A stretch of DNA of 64,000 nucleotides, taken from assembly GCA_900550035.1 (NCBI GenBank), contig URQS01000001.1:1-64000 (forward strand), written 5' to 3'. How positions within the stretch are numbered: the stretch's first letter is position 1; each line of letters begins with the position of its first letter. Made by a program: the position numbers and the translations under genes. Origin of the DNA: an uncultured Prevotella sp. GTDB taxonomy: Bacteria; Bacteroidota; Bacteroidia; Bacteroidales; Bacteroidaceae. Below the pieces are notes generated by a model. The model saw only the letters and a list, made by a program, of their open reading frames with translations, was not told where the DNA came from and ran no database searches. This document shows, piece after piece, positions 18,945 through 26,766 of this stretch.

Positions 18945-19930
18945 TTATTGCTCTATTACGATATTGTGTCCGTCGCGCTGCACCTTAACGTCAAGCGTGC
19001 GCTTGAGGGCTGCCATAACTTCGTCGATGGTCTCGTTGTTGACGAGCGAGATGTATAGTCGGCGCGAGGCGAGGCTGCTGTCGGCTATGTGTATGCTCAC
19101 GTTGTAGCGGCGCTCGATGATGGGGCGCAACTGGGCGAGCGTTATGTCGTCGCAGTCGATGTTGCCTTGCTTCCATCCGCTGCTTGTCTTGGTGGCGCGT
19201 GAGCATTGCATCTGGTGTGTGAGACGATTGAGCGAGGCACGCTCGCCGGGCTTCAGCACGTAGCAGGAGTCGCCGTAAGCGATGGCAACGCTGCCCTTGA
19301 GGACGTCGTGGTGACGTAGTTGTCGGTGGGGTATGCCGAAACGTAGAATCGGGTGCCCCTCACTTCTACGTCATATCCGTCGGTGTGCACCGTGAAGCGG
19401 TCGCCGTCGCGACGTGCTACGTCAAAATAAGCCTCGCCCTGCAGCTCTACACGGCGGTCATTGGTGCTGAAACGGCTGGAATAGCGAAGCGTTGAGCCGG
19501 CATTGAGCGTAACGCGCGAGCCGTCGGGTAGCAGCGTTGTGGCTGTGCTGCCGTAGGGTGCCGAGCACGTGAAGTACTGTTCGGGTGCGGTGAGGCGGCC
19601 TATGTAGGTGCCGATGCCGAACACGAAGGCTATGAGTGAGGCTGCGCATGCCACGATTGCGGCAATGCGCCACGTGTGCAAGCGGTGTCGACGGGTGGCT
19701 GTGGCGCTGAGGCGTGATGTCAATTGCTGGTAGGCGACTTCGGTGGCAGGGCTTGGCGTGTACGCTGAGAGCCACTCCTGCTCCCAGGCATGCAGCTGTG
19801 CCGTAGCGCCGGGGATGTGGGTTATGTATTCCGTGAGGCGCTGCTCGTCGTCGTCGGATATTGTGCCGTCGAAGTAGCGGCAGGCAAGCTGGCGTGCCTC
19901 TTCGGCGGTTATATATATATTATTGTGCAT
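18945..19930 (-). pseudogene. FecR-family anti-sigma factor, frameshifted
   Basis: FecR proteins hold an ECF sigma factor inactive until a SusC STN domain signals through the periplasm. The first frame (19930 to 19253) gives the cytoplasmic N-terminus, one membrane helix (about residues 85-110, IAAIVACAASLIAFVFGIG) and most of the FecR domain (LLPDGSRVTLNAGSTLRYS, VELQGEAYFDV, VEVRGTRFYVSAYP). Near 19300-19312 the reading moves to another frame. It continues as LKGSVAIAYGDSCYVLKPGE and then the C-terminal STN-like domain to 18945. Restoring one base would give about 328 residues, the usual length. This is either a real loss-of-function mutation or a base-call error. The gene lies between the sigma factor and the STN-bearing SusC. 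Confidence 0.85.
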
Positions 19931-20001
19931 AAGTGGAGTTTAAAGGGTTTGTCATAACTATGTAACAACTGAAACATCGTCTGCCCAACCTTCATCGGCT
20001 G

Positions 20002-20643
20002 TTAAATGACGGGATTGTGCAAGACAGCTTGCTGTGCGTGCTCCAGGCAGAGCATGAGGCAGAGCGCAAGGCTTGTGCCGTACTTTTGGGCGAGCTGGGC
20101 GGCAATGGTCTTGAGCGCCCTGGATATGTGCTTCTCGACGGCGGTGGTGGATATACCTAACTGCTGGGCTATCTCGCGGTTCTTGAGCGATTCGTAGCGC
20201 GACATGCGGAATATGTCGGCTGTGCGCTGTGGCAGCGTGTCGAGGGCACGGTCAATGCTGTGCTGCAGTTCGTCGTAGAGCAACTGATGGTCGGCGGCGC
20301 CCAGGAAGTCGGCGTTGTAGAGCGGTTCGGTGTCGGCTACTGACTGCGCCTGACGTGCATAGCCTTCAACTATGGCGCTATGCTTGAGGCTGTTGAGACA
20401 CTCGTTGCGCAGCATTGTGTAGAGCATCGACTGCAAAGAGCCGCCTACAAGCGCTGAGCGACGCTCCCACAGTCGCATGAAGCACGTCTGCACAGCATCG
20501 CTTGCGGCGGCTTCATCGGCAATATATTTGCACGCAAAGCGGCTCAGACGCGGATAAAAGCGCCTGAAAAGCGTGCCGAAAGCCTCCTCGCTGCCCTCGC
20601 GGAGGGCCTGGAAAATGTCATCGTCGGATAGGTCGTGATTCAT
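20002..20643 (-). CDS. ECF-type RNA polymerase sigma-70 factor
   Basis: Extracytoplasmic-function sigma factor of the Bacteroidetes FecI-like type, 213 residues. Region 2 spans LREGSEEAFGTLFRRFYPRLSRFA to CFMRLWERR. Region 4 has the helix-turn-helix LKNREIAQQLGISTTAVEKHISRALKTI. I place the start at the ATG giving MNHDLSDDDIF; an upstream TTG would lie inside the apparent promoter -7 box. The product should transcribe the downstream SusC operon when released by FecR. The FecR gene 71 bases downstream is frameshifted, so the control loop may be broken. Confidence 0.93.
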   Translation of the reverse strand: MNHDLSDDDIFQALREGSEEAFGTLFRRFYPRLSRFACKYIADEAAASDAVQTCFMRLWERRSALVGGSLQSMLYTMLRNECLNSLKHSAIVEGYARQAQSVADTEPLYNADFLGAADHQLLYDELQHSIDRALDTLPQRTADIFRMSRYESLKNREIAQQLGISTTAVEKHISRALKTIAAQLAQKYGTSLALCLMLCLEHAQQAVLHNPVI

Positions 20644-20663
20644 GTTTATTTTATTTATTTTTG

Positions 20664-20672
20664 CCAAAAGTA
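20664..20672 (-). promoter_or_regulatory. -7 promoter element of the ECF sigma gene
   Basis: On the minus strand TACTTTTGG fits TAnnTTTG and sits about 20 bases before the chosen ATG. Confidence 0.45.
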
Positions 20673-20755
20673 ATATATTTTTCCCTATAGGTTGTCTTTT
20701 TAGGAAAGAAAATTGGGCGTTTCGGATAAAATATTATTGACAAGCCAATATACAT

Positions 20756-20792
20756 ATCATAACTCTCAACTCTCCACTCTCAATTCTCAACT
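20756..20792. repeat. heptad repeat, AGAGTTG family
   Basis: ATCATAACTCTCAACT followed by further CTCAACT-like heptads. It lies between the divergent ECF sigma and ATPase genes, just upstream of the ATPase promoter. Confidence 0.7.
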
Positions 20793-20800
20793 GAAAAAAC

Positions 20801-20832
20801 TTGTAGTTTTATTAATAATTTTGTAGCTTTGC
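20801..20832 (+). promoter_or_regulatory. promoter of the AAA ATPase gene
   Basis: TTG at 20801-20803, a 20-base spacer, and TAGCTTTGC at 20824-20832 fit the Bacteroidetes -33/-7 consensus well. Confidence 0.7.
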
Positions 20833-20889
20833 ATTATTGTAATGGCCATTAAATTAATGGCGGTTAAATTAAAATCAAACGCTTGCATT

Positions 20890-22203
20890 ATGAAATTCTA
20901 CGACAGAGAGAAAGAAATTGAGATATTGCGTCGCAATTGGGTGAGGAGCGAACGGGAGTCGCTCTTCACGGTGATGATGGGTCGTCGGCGTATTGGCAAG
21001 ACTGCCCTGCTGCTGCGCACGCAGAACGAGCAGCGCATGCTCTACCTGTATGTGTCGAAAGACAATGAGCACGTGCTTGTAGAGAAATTTCAGCGTATGG
21101 CTGCCGAGAGCATAGGGTTGCAGATATACGGACGTATGGAGACGTTCGCGCAATTCTTTGAGGCACTGATGCAATACGGACGCGACAACCACTTCACCCT
21201 TGTGCTCGACGAGTTTCAGAATCTGCTGAAGATAAACCCTGCCATACCCAGTCATATACAGGATATATGGGATCGCTACCACAATTCTACACATGTCAAT
21301 CTTATAGCCTGCGGTAGTATATTCAGCATGATGCACAAGATTTTTGACAACGACGACGAACCGCTTTATGGTCGCAAGGATTGCGAGATAAGGCTGCGTC
21401 CGTTCCGCATAGCTGTAATGAAAGAGATACTGCACGACCATAATCCGGAATACACTCCTGACGACTTGTTGTGTCTGTATATGCTTACTGGCGGTGTGGC
21501 AAAATACATAGGTCAGCTTATGGATGTCGGTGCAACTACTAAGGACAACATGCTCGAATGGGTGACAGCAGTGGGCAGTCCGTTCCTTAGCGAGGGCACA
21601 GAGCTGATTATGGCTGAGTTTGGCAGAGACTACTCCAACTATCTGAGCATTCTGCAACTGATAGCCGGAGGCATGACTGTACAGAACCAGATAGACAACA
21701 TCATAGGCAAGAATACGGGCACCTATCTCAAGAATCTGCACGAAGACTACAACTATATCAATCGTCTGCAGCCTATGTTCAGCAAGCAGGGCAACCGCAA
21801 CATACGCTGGTCGATAGACGATTGTTTCTTCCGCTTCTGGTTTCGCTTCATTCTGCCCAACCAAAACCTCATAGAGATGGAGCGCAACGACCTGCTGCTC
21901 GAAATCGTCAAGCGCGACTACTGCGACTACACCGGACTTGTCCTCGAACAGTATTTCCGCCAACGCATTGCCGAGGAAGACCGCGTCACAGCCGTTGGCA
22001 ATTACTGGGACCGCCAAGGCAATAATGAGATTGACGTGATAGCACTCAACGACATTGACCGTACCGCACTTGTGGCTGAGGTGAAACGCAACCCTGAGAG
22101 ATACAAGGAACATGTGCTGCAAGAGAAATATGACACCATACGACGCGAGTTTGCCAAGTATAAGGAAGTGAAACTTATTGGCCTTTCGATGCAGGATATG
22201 TAG
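20890..22203 (+). CDS. AAA ATPase with C-terminal DUF234-like nuclease-fold domain
   Basis: A 437-residue P-loop ATPase of the archaeal-ATPase/DUF234 group common in Bacteroidetes. The start is placed at MKFYDREKEIE, the usual family N-terminus; an ATG 48 bases earlier would lie almost at the transcription start. Walker A is GRRRIGKT at residues 31-38 and Walker B is LVLDEFQNL. A winged-helix region (ILQLIAGGMTVQNQIDNIIG) follows. The C-terminus has a PD-(D/E)XK-like pattern: YWDRQGNNEIDVIAL then LVAEVKRN. The biological role of this family is not known; it resembles mobile accessory genes and borders the defence region. Confidence 0.85.
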   Translation: MKFYDREKEIEILRRNWVRSERESLFTVMMGRRRIGKTALLLRTQNEQRMLYLYVSKDNEHVLVEKFQRMAAESIGLQIYGRMETFAQFFEALMQYGRDNHFTLVLDEFQNLLKINPAIPSHIQDIWDRYHNSTHVNLIACGSIFSMMHKIFDNDDEPLYGRKDCEIRLRPFRIAVMKEILHDHNPEYTPDDLLCLYMLTGGVAKYIGQLMDVGATTKDNMLEWVTAVGSPFLSEGTELIMAEFGRDYSNYLSILQLIAGGMTVQNQIDNIIGKNTGTYLKNLHEDYNYINRLQPMFSKQGNRNIRWSIDDCFFRFWFRFILPNQNLIEMERNDLLLEIVKRDYCDYTGLVLEQYFRQRIAEEDRVTAVGNYWDRQGNNEIDVIALNDIDRTALVAEVKRNPERYKEHVLQEKYDTIRREFAKYKEVKLIGLSMQDM

Positions 22204-22239
22204 GCTGTAAGCCTCGCCCGACAATACAATATTTGCATT

Positions 22240-22315
22240 TCTAACCGCTCAAAACTATCAACTGAACGTACGAGGAAATCTTTAGCTCGAAATTCGTGAG
22301 TTTTGAGCGGTTAGA
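22240..22315. repeat. 17-bp perfect inverted repeat
   Basis: TCTAACCGCTCAAAACT (22240-22256) is exactly complementary to 22299-22315, with a 42-base loop. No T run follows, so it is more like a small mobile or structural element than a terminator. Confidence 0.7.
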
Positions 22316-22400
22316 GCTTACTTTCTTTTAGTCAATGCGTTATGGTTTTCAGAGCCGAAAATTGCAATGACAGACAACGTAAAAACTCTACATTTTGTTG

Positions 22401-22490
22401 CAAAAGGACTACATTTGCCCTCCAACTGTAGTCCTTTTACCTTTCAAAACGACTACAGTTGCATAGCAAATGTAGTCCATTTGCACATCA
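22401..22490. repeat. alternating GACTAC/GTAGTC array, 44-bp period
   Basis: GACTAC at 22407 and 22451 alternates with GTAGTC at 22428 and 22472, each pair exactly 44 bp apart, within CAAAAGGACTAC-like context. It resembles the 22-bp array near 18.5 kb, with every second unit inverted. Confidence 0.7.
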
Positions 22491-22492
22491 AA

Positions 22493-22553
22493 GAAGCCTT
22501 AATTGAAGAGTAGGGGAGTGTTTTACTCCACAAAACCCTTCAATTAAGGCTTC
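22493..22553. repeat. 16-bp perfect inverted repeat with inner stem
   Basis: GAAGCCTTAATTGAAG (22493-22508) pairs with 22538-22553. The loop contains a second short stem GGAGT/ACTCC. It could fold as a branched hairpin. Confidence 0.7.
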
Positions 22554-22621
22554 CCGATTCTCTAGAATCAATTTTTTGTTTGTAACACTTTTTTACTGCC
22601 AGTACGATATTTCGCTATATC

Positions 22622-22701
22622 GAATTAGGAATTAGGAGTTACGAATTACGAATTGGTTGCCTGCGGCAATTTTGAATTTTGAGTTTTGAATTTTGAATTT
22701 T
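22622..22701. repeat. heptad repeats, ATTAGGA and TTTTGAA families
   Basis: Degenerate 7-bp units: ATTAGGA/GTTACGA/ATTACGA at 22622-22655, then TTTTGAA/TTTTGAG at 22669-22701. The repeat reads into the end of the possible minus-strand gene remnant. Confidence 0.65.
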
Positions 22702-22876
22702 TCTCGGCTGCGCCTGCGATTTTGAATTGTTCAATTTTGAGTTTATACAATTTCGTAATTGGCAATATAAGTAACAGTTCAGTATCTCCAATATACATTT
22801 TATATCTGTTAATGTCCATAACCAATGACATACCCACATCAGGGTCGTTTGCGTGATATGCCATTGCTTGAGTCAC
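22646..22876 (-). pseudogene. possible gene remnant
   Basis: The minus strand stays open for about 76 codons from a GTG. The first 45 or so read like real protein (MAYHANDPDVGMSLVMDIN, then RYKMYIGDTELLLILPI). The last 25 are translated heptad repeat and unlikely to be coding. A stop codon lies 14 codons upstream of the GTG and no good start is present, so this looks like the tail of a lost gene. I do not recognise the family. Confidence 0.25.
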
Positions 22877-23169
22877 AACAAAATCTTTTATTGATTGAGT
22901 ATTAACGAATTAAGAATAACAAAGAAGATAACTGCTAACGATTTAGAAACGAGCTATATTCTTTTTCTTTCACAACTTTGCAATATACAAAGAACGCTTT
23001 GATTTTGTGTGCAAAGATAAGTCTAATTTTTGAAAAACCGATAAATTCTGAGTCTCTTTTGTGGTTTTTAAAGAAATTATCATGCTTCCTTATGGTGAAT
23101 TATTTTCATTTGTTTGCTAAAATACTATAGGATTTAGACGTAAACTCACGCTTTATGGAATATTATATG

Positions 23170-23230
23170 TATCTTTGCAGAAGAAAGGCTGCGGCTTGGC
23201 AATTGAAGCAAGCTTCATTGCGCTCGCCTT
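23170..23230 (+). promoter_or_regulatory. promoter -7 box and leader hairpin of the restriction operon
   Basis: TATCTTTGC (23170-23178) fits the -7 consensus. Immediately downstream, 23185-23230 forms a long imperfect hairpin whose core is GCAATTGAAGC and GCTTCATTGC around a two-base loop. It would lie at the 5' end of the message or serve as an operator for the XRE protein. Confidence 0.5.
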
Positions 23231-23262
23231 GCACTTTCTTTGCATATCGAAATACTTAAAAT

Positions 23263-23490
23263 ATGGCAAATCGTGATTTGAACAGGCTGAAAGTTGTGCT
23301 GGCAGAGAAAAAACGGACTAACCGTTGGCTGGCAGAACAACTCGGAAAAGACCAAACCACCATATCTAAATGGTGTACTAATTCAAGTCAACCAGACTTG
23401 GCAAGTCTGATGATGACTGCAAAAGTGTTGAATGTAGAATTGACCGACTTGGTTCGGTTCGAGGAATTTAAAAATGATGGAACAGAATAA
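23263..23490 (+). CDS. XRE-family DNA-binding regulator (C-protein-like)
   Basis: A 75-residue single-domain repressor or activator with a Cro/C1-type helix-turn-helix: NRWLAEQLGKDQTTISKW is the recognition region, followed by PDLASLMMTAKVLNVELTDLV. Small XRE proteins at the head of restriction-modification operons (C proteins) delay nuclease expression until methylation is complete. The position, first gene of the operon with a palindromic hairpin just upstream, supports that role. Its end overlaps the next small gene by 17 bases. Confidence 0.88.
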   Translation: MANRDLNRLKVVLAEKKRTNRWLAEQLGKDQTTISKWCTNSSQPDLASLMMTAKVLNVELTDLVRFEEFKNDGTE

Positions 23491-23623
23491 GAAAGAATTG
23501 CTCATGGAGCAAGTTAATAAAATAGAAGATGTACTTAATGTTCTCCGTACTCAGTTCGGAGGGAATTATCAAGATGAGATTAACTTCTTGGAAATTGTTA
23601 AAGGCAATTTGTCAAATAGCTAA
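23474..23623 (+). CDS. small protein between regulator and Mrr-like nuclease
   Basis: A 49-residue open frame starting MMEQNKKELLMEQVNKIEDV and ending KGNLSNS. It is highly charged and predicted almost fully helical, with a heptad-like pattern of Leu, Val and Ile (possible coiled coil). The start overlaps the XRE gene by 17 bases and the Mrr-like gene begins 11 bases after its stop, so it fits exactly into the translational chain of the operon. I do not recognise a family. It may be an accessory or inhibitory subunit of a neighbour; that is inference. Confidence 0.65.
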   Translation: MMEQNKKELLMEQVNKIEDVLNVLRTQFGGNYQDEINFLEIVKGNLSNS

Positions 23624-23634
23624 AGGATAAAGTT

Positions 23635-24576
23635 ATGGCATTACCTAAATTTCAAGATTTCTTATATCCGTTTCTAAAAAAATTAGAAGACGGTAAAGAT
23701 GTGACCTCAAAAGAAATGAAATCATTTCTTATTGAGCATTTTGGATTGACACCAGAAGACAGTGCCTTAAAAACAAAAAGTGGGAAAACCATCCAGTTTG
23801 AGGACAGATGTAGTTGGACACGTCAATGGTTGCGTCGTGCTTTATTGATAACGCTTCCCCAAAGAGGCATGTACAGGATTACTGATAGAGGTAAGGATTA
23901 TTTGAAAAACCATACATCTCTGAAAGAATCCGATTTGTTGGAATATCCCGAATACGCAGAATATGCAGGTAAATCTCCAAAGAGTAGTGGCTCTGTCCAT
24001 ATAAAATCCAAGAGTACTGATACAACGAATTCGATGCCAACACCGACAGAACAATTAGAATCAGCTTATCAGATAATAGTGAAAGACCTCGCTGCAGATT
24101 TATTGCAAAAGGTTTTAGAACAATCTCCAAAGCGGTTTGAGCAAATAGTTGTTGACCTCATGCTTGCTATGGGGTATGGTGGCTCATTGGATGACGCAGG
24201 AATGGTTACAAAATTTTCTCATGACGATGGAATAGATGGTATAATCAAAGAAGATAAACTTGGATTAGATAAGATTTATATCCAAGCTAAACGTTATGCT
24301 ATCGGGAATACCATCGGGAAACCAGATATTCACGCTTTTGCAGGAGCTCTTGATGAAAAGAAAGCAAATAAAGGTGTTTTTATAACAACAAGTAGATTTA
24401 GTAGTGAAGCGCGCAAGTATGCAGAAGAAAAGGCAAGCAAGAAGATTGTGCTTATTGATGGTGAGGAACTTGCACGCTATATGATAGAATATAACATTGG
24501 TGTCAGTACAAGGCGAACTTTTGTAGTCAAACGTATAGACTCCGACTATTTTGAGGGTGATGAAAATGATGTATAA
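23635..24576 (+). CDS. Mrr-like restriction endonuclease
   Basis: A 313-residue nuclease of the Mrr type. Residues 1-95 are a winged-helix Mrr_N domain (WTRQWLRRALLITLPQRGMYRITDRG) that binds DNA. After a Ser/Lys/Thr-rich linker, the Mrr catalytic domain begins near 160 (RFEQIVVDLMLAMGYGG). The PD-(D/E)XK site is DDGIDG at 197-202 and the QAK variant at 217-219 (IYIQAKRY), typical of Mrr. Family members cut modified DNA (type IV) or act as type II enzymes. Here the gene overlaps a cytosine methyltransferase gene, so it is either the partner nuclease or a second defence layer. Confidence 0.9.
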   Translation: MALPKFQDFLYPFLKKLEDGKDVTSKEMKSFLIEHFGLTPEDSALKTKSGKTIQFEDRCSWTRQWLRRALLITLPQRGMYRITDRGKDYLKNHTSLKESDLLEYPEYAEYAGKSPKSSGSVHIKSKSTDTTNSMPTPTEQLESAYQIIVKDLAADLLQKVLEQSPKRFEQIVVDLMLAMGYGGSLDDAGMVTKFSHDDGIDGIIKEDKLGLDKIYIQAKRYAIGNTIGKPDIHAFAGALDEKKANKGVFITTSRFSSEARKYAEEKASKKIVLIDGEELARYMIEYNIGVSTRRTFVVKRIDSDYFEGDENDV

Positions 24577-25690
24577 GTTTGTGGATTTATTTGCAGGTTG
24601 TGGAGGCCTTAGTTTGGGACTTCAGCAAGCTGGTTTTTCCCCATGGTTTGTTAATGAAATCGTGGAGCAATTCTGTAATACATATAAGTTTAATCATAAT
24701 TTAAGTGATGAGCATTATTTTGTTGGGGATATAGCAGAACTAAACTTGCATTTAGATGAATACAAAGAAATACTATCGGACATTACGTTAGTTTGTGGAG
24801 GGCCACCATGCCAAGGCTTTTCCATGGCAAATCGCCAAAGGATATTAGATGATCCAAGGAACTCTTTGTATAAGCAGTATCTGATATTTCTTAAAAATGT
24901 GCGCCCAAAATTCTTTGTAATGGAGAATGTAAAAGGTATGATGAATAAGATAGAGGAAATTAAACAGAATTTCAAGGAATATCTTGGTGAAGAATACCAA
25001 TTTGATTATGCTCTCTTCAAAGCACAGGATTATGGCGTACCACAAAATAGAGAACGTTTTATAATGATTGGTAACCGAGTAGGTGTATCACCACATTTGA
25101 TTTTTGAGGAAATTTACAAACATAAGCGCAAGCCGTTTGTATTGAAAGATGCCTTGGAAGGTCTACCACATCTAATTGCGAAGAAAGAAAAGGGGTCAAA
25201 AGGCATAGAGTGTGCAGAGTCAGGGTTTACTGAATGTGATTTTACATATATCCATAACGATTTCTATAAGTTTATCAATGGAGACAGAGAAATAACAAAA
25301 CTCTACAATCACAAGAATCGGTACAATAACGAGCGTGATATAGAAATATACCGTCGTTTACCGCAAGGTGCGAACTCCTTACATGAGTCAATTGCAGACA
25401 TAATGCCATACAAAAGAAGAAACGACATATTTAAGGATAAGTATTTCAAGTTAGATGAAACTCAAATTTGTAAGACGATTACTTCACACATGAAATTTGA
25501 CTGCAATATGTACATTCATCCTTGGGATGCAAGGGGGTTAAGCCCTCGTGAAGCAGCACGTATTCAGACGTTTCCTGACGATTATGTGATAACTGGTTCC
25601 CAAAACATGTGGTATGCGCAAGTCGGCAATGCAGTTCCAGTAAAACTTGCCAAAGCCATTGGCGATGGCATCATGAAATTTATGAAATGA
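24566..25690 (+). CDS. DNA (cytosine-5) methyltransferase 1
   Basis: Transfers methyl from AdoMet to C5 of cytosine in its recognition site. Motif I FVDLFAGCGGLSLG, motif IV GGPPCQGFS with catalytic Cys82, motif VI MENV (Glu120), motif VIII QNRERF and motif X VGNAVP are all present. The variable region between VIII and IX should set specificity. Several start codons are possible (ATG at 24560, 24566 or 24569); all overlap the end of the Mrr-like gene. The stop overlaps the second methyltransferase start by four bases (ATGA). Two adjacent m5C enzymes suggest an asymmetric site needing one per strand. Confidence 0.94.
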   Translation: MMYKFVDLFAGCGGLSLGLQQAGFSPWFVNEIVEQFCNTYKFNHNLSDEHYFVGDIAELNLHLDEYKEILSDITLVCGGPPCQGFSMANRQRILDDPRNSLYKQYLIFLKNVRPKFFVMENVKGMMNKIEEIKQNFKEYLGEEYQFDYALFKAQDYGVPQNRERFIMIGNRVGVSPHLIFEEIYKHKRKPFVLKDALEGLPHLIAKKEKGSKGIECAESGFTECDFTYIHNDFYKFINGDREITKLYNHKNRYNNERDIEIYRRLPQGANSLHESIADIMPYKRRNDIFKDKYFKLDETQICKTITSHMKFDCNMYIHPWDARGLSPREAARIQTFPDDYVITGSQNMWYAQVGNAVPVKLAKAIGDGIMKFMK

Positions 25691-26766
25691 GACATCTTGA
25701 ATTATTTGCTGGTATAGGTGGCTTCAGAAGGGCAATGGATCTTCTGACCCAAGACCATATAATGAATTTTCACTGCATTGGTTATTCTGAGATAGATGCC
25801 AAAGCCGTGAAGACGTATTGTGCCAACTTTCATCCTGAAGCTGATGGAGAAGTGGCGTTGGGAGATATAGTTGAGTTTACCAGTAATGTGGACAACATAA
25901 CCAATCTTCCAGACTTCGATTTGTTAACAGGTGGTTTTCCATGTCAGACATTTAGTATGATGGGAAAACAAGCAGGCTTTAATGAAGATAGAGGTCAGAT
26001 GTTTTTCCGTATATTAGACATTCTTAGAGAACGAAGACCACGATACGTATTGCTCGAAAATGTCAAGAATCTCAAGAATCATGACAAAGGAAGAACATAT
26101 ACGAGAATAAGAGAAGAATTGGAGGCATTGGGATATAGTGTGTTTACAGATATCTTCAATACCGCCAAGTTTCATCTGCCACAAACTCGTAACAGACTCT
26201 TGATATTTGCCACGACAGAACCAGTACCAAACAATTTTGAGGATATGTTCACTTGCGAGAATGTCGCAGATACCTTTGAAGTTGTTTATGAGAGGCTAAG
26301 TACAAGTAATTATGCAACAGTAAATGATTTACTTTTGGAAGAAGTAGACCAGAAGTATTTCTTGTCTGAGAGAATAAAACCTACCATTTTGGCTGATGGC
26401 TCGGCAAATTTCAAGTCTCGCTCAGACATAAACATGAGTATCGCCAGACCATTGACTGCCACGATGCATAAAATGCACAGGGCTTGTCAAGATAATTATT
26501 ACAGCCAGGATTTTATTGAATCTCATGGGGCGGCAAATCCTGTGAAAACTATGACAAAAGAGGAATTGTCTCAACTGCCTATCCGTAAGCTAACACCAGA
26601 AGAAGCGTTCATGCTGCAAGGATTCCCTGCTGCATTTGCGCTTAATGGACGCAATGCAGGAGTTGCAGATGGCTCTCTTTACAAGCAAGCGGGTAATGCG
26701 GTAAGCGTAAATACGATTTATGCTACTCTTTACTTCTTAATAACAAACAATATAATTCATGAATAA
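25687..26766 (+). CDS. DNA (cytosine-5) methyltransferase 2
   Basis: Second C5-cytosine methyltransferase, 359 residues. It has motif I LELFAGIGGFRRAMD, motif IV GGFPCQTFS with Cys86, motif VI ENV (Glu124), motif VIII QTRNRLL and motif X QAGNAVSV. The start is the ATG in the four-base ATGA overlap with the first methyltransferase; earlier in-frame codons lie inside that gene. It differs clearly from its neighbour in sequence, so it is not a recent duplicate. Its 3' end overlaps the next gene by eight bases. Confidence 0.94.
   Translation: MRHLELFAGIGGFRRAMDLLTQDHIMNFHCIGYSEIDAKAVKTYCANFHPEADGEVALGDIVEFTSNVDNITNLPDFDLLTGGFPCQTFSMMGKQAGFNEDRGQMFFRILDILRERRPRYVLLENVKNLKNHDKGRTYTRIREELEALGYSVFTDIFNTAKFHLPQTRNRLLIFATTEPVPNNFEDMFTCENVADTFEVVYERLSTSNYATVNDLLLEEVDQKYFLSERIKPTILADGSANFKSRSDINMSIARPLTATMHKMHRACQDNYYSQDFIESHGAANPVKTMTKEELSQLPIRKLTPEEAFMLQGFPAAFALNGRNAGVADGSLYKQAGNAVSVNTIYATLYFLITNNIIHE

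Larger units (their letters stand above)
22204..23262. other. gene-poor repeat-rich interval
   Basis: About 1.06 kb with no convincing intact gene. It holds two perfect inverted repeats, a 44-bp-period array of alternating motifs, two heptad repeat blocks, a possible minus-strand gene remnant, a minus-strand TATCTTTGC box at 23011-23019, and the promoter and leader hairpin of the restriction operon. Confidence 0.7.

Noticed and set aside
19253..19330. Programmed frameshift in FecR
   Set aside because: No slippery heptamer or following stem was recognised at the junction; a mutation or base-call error is simpler.
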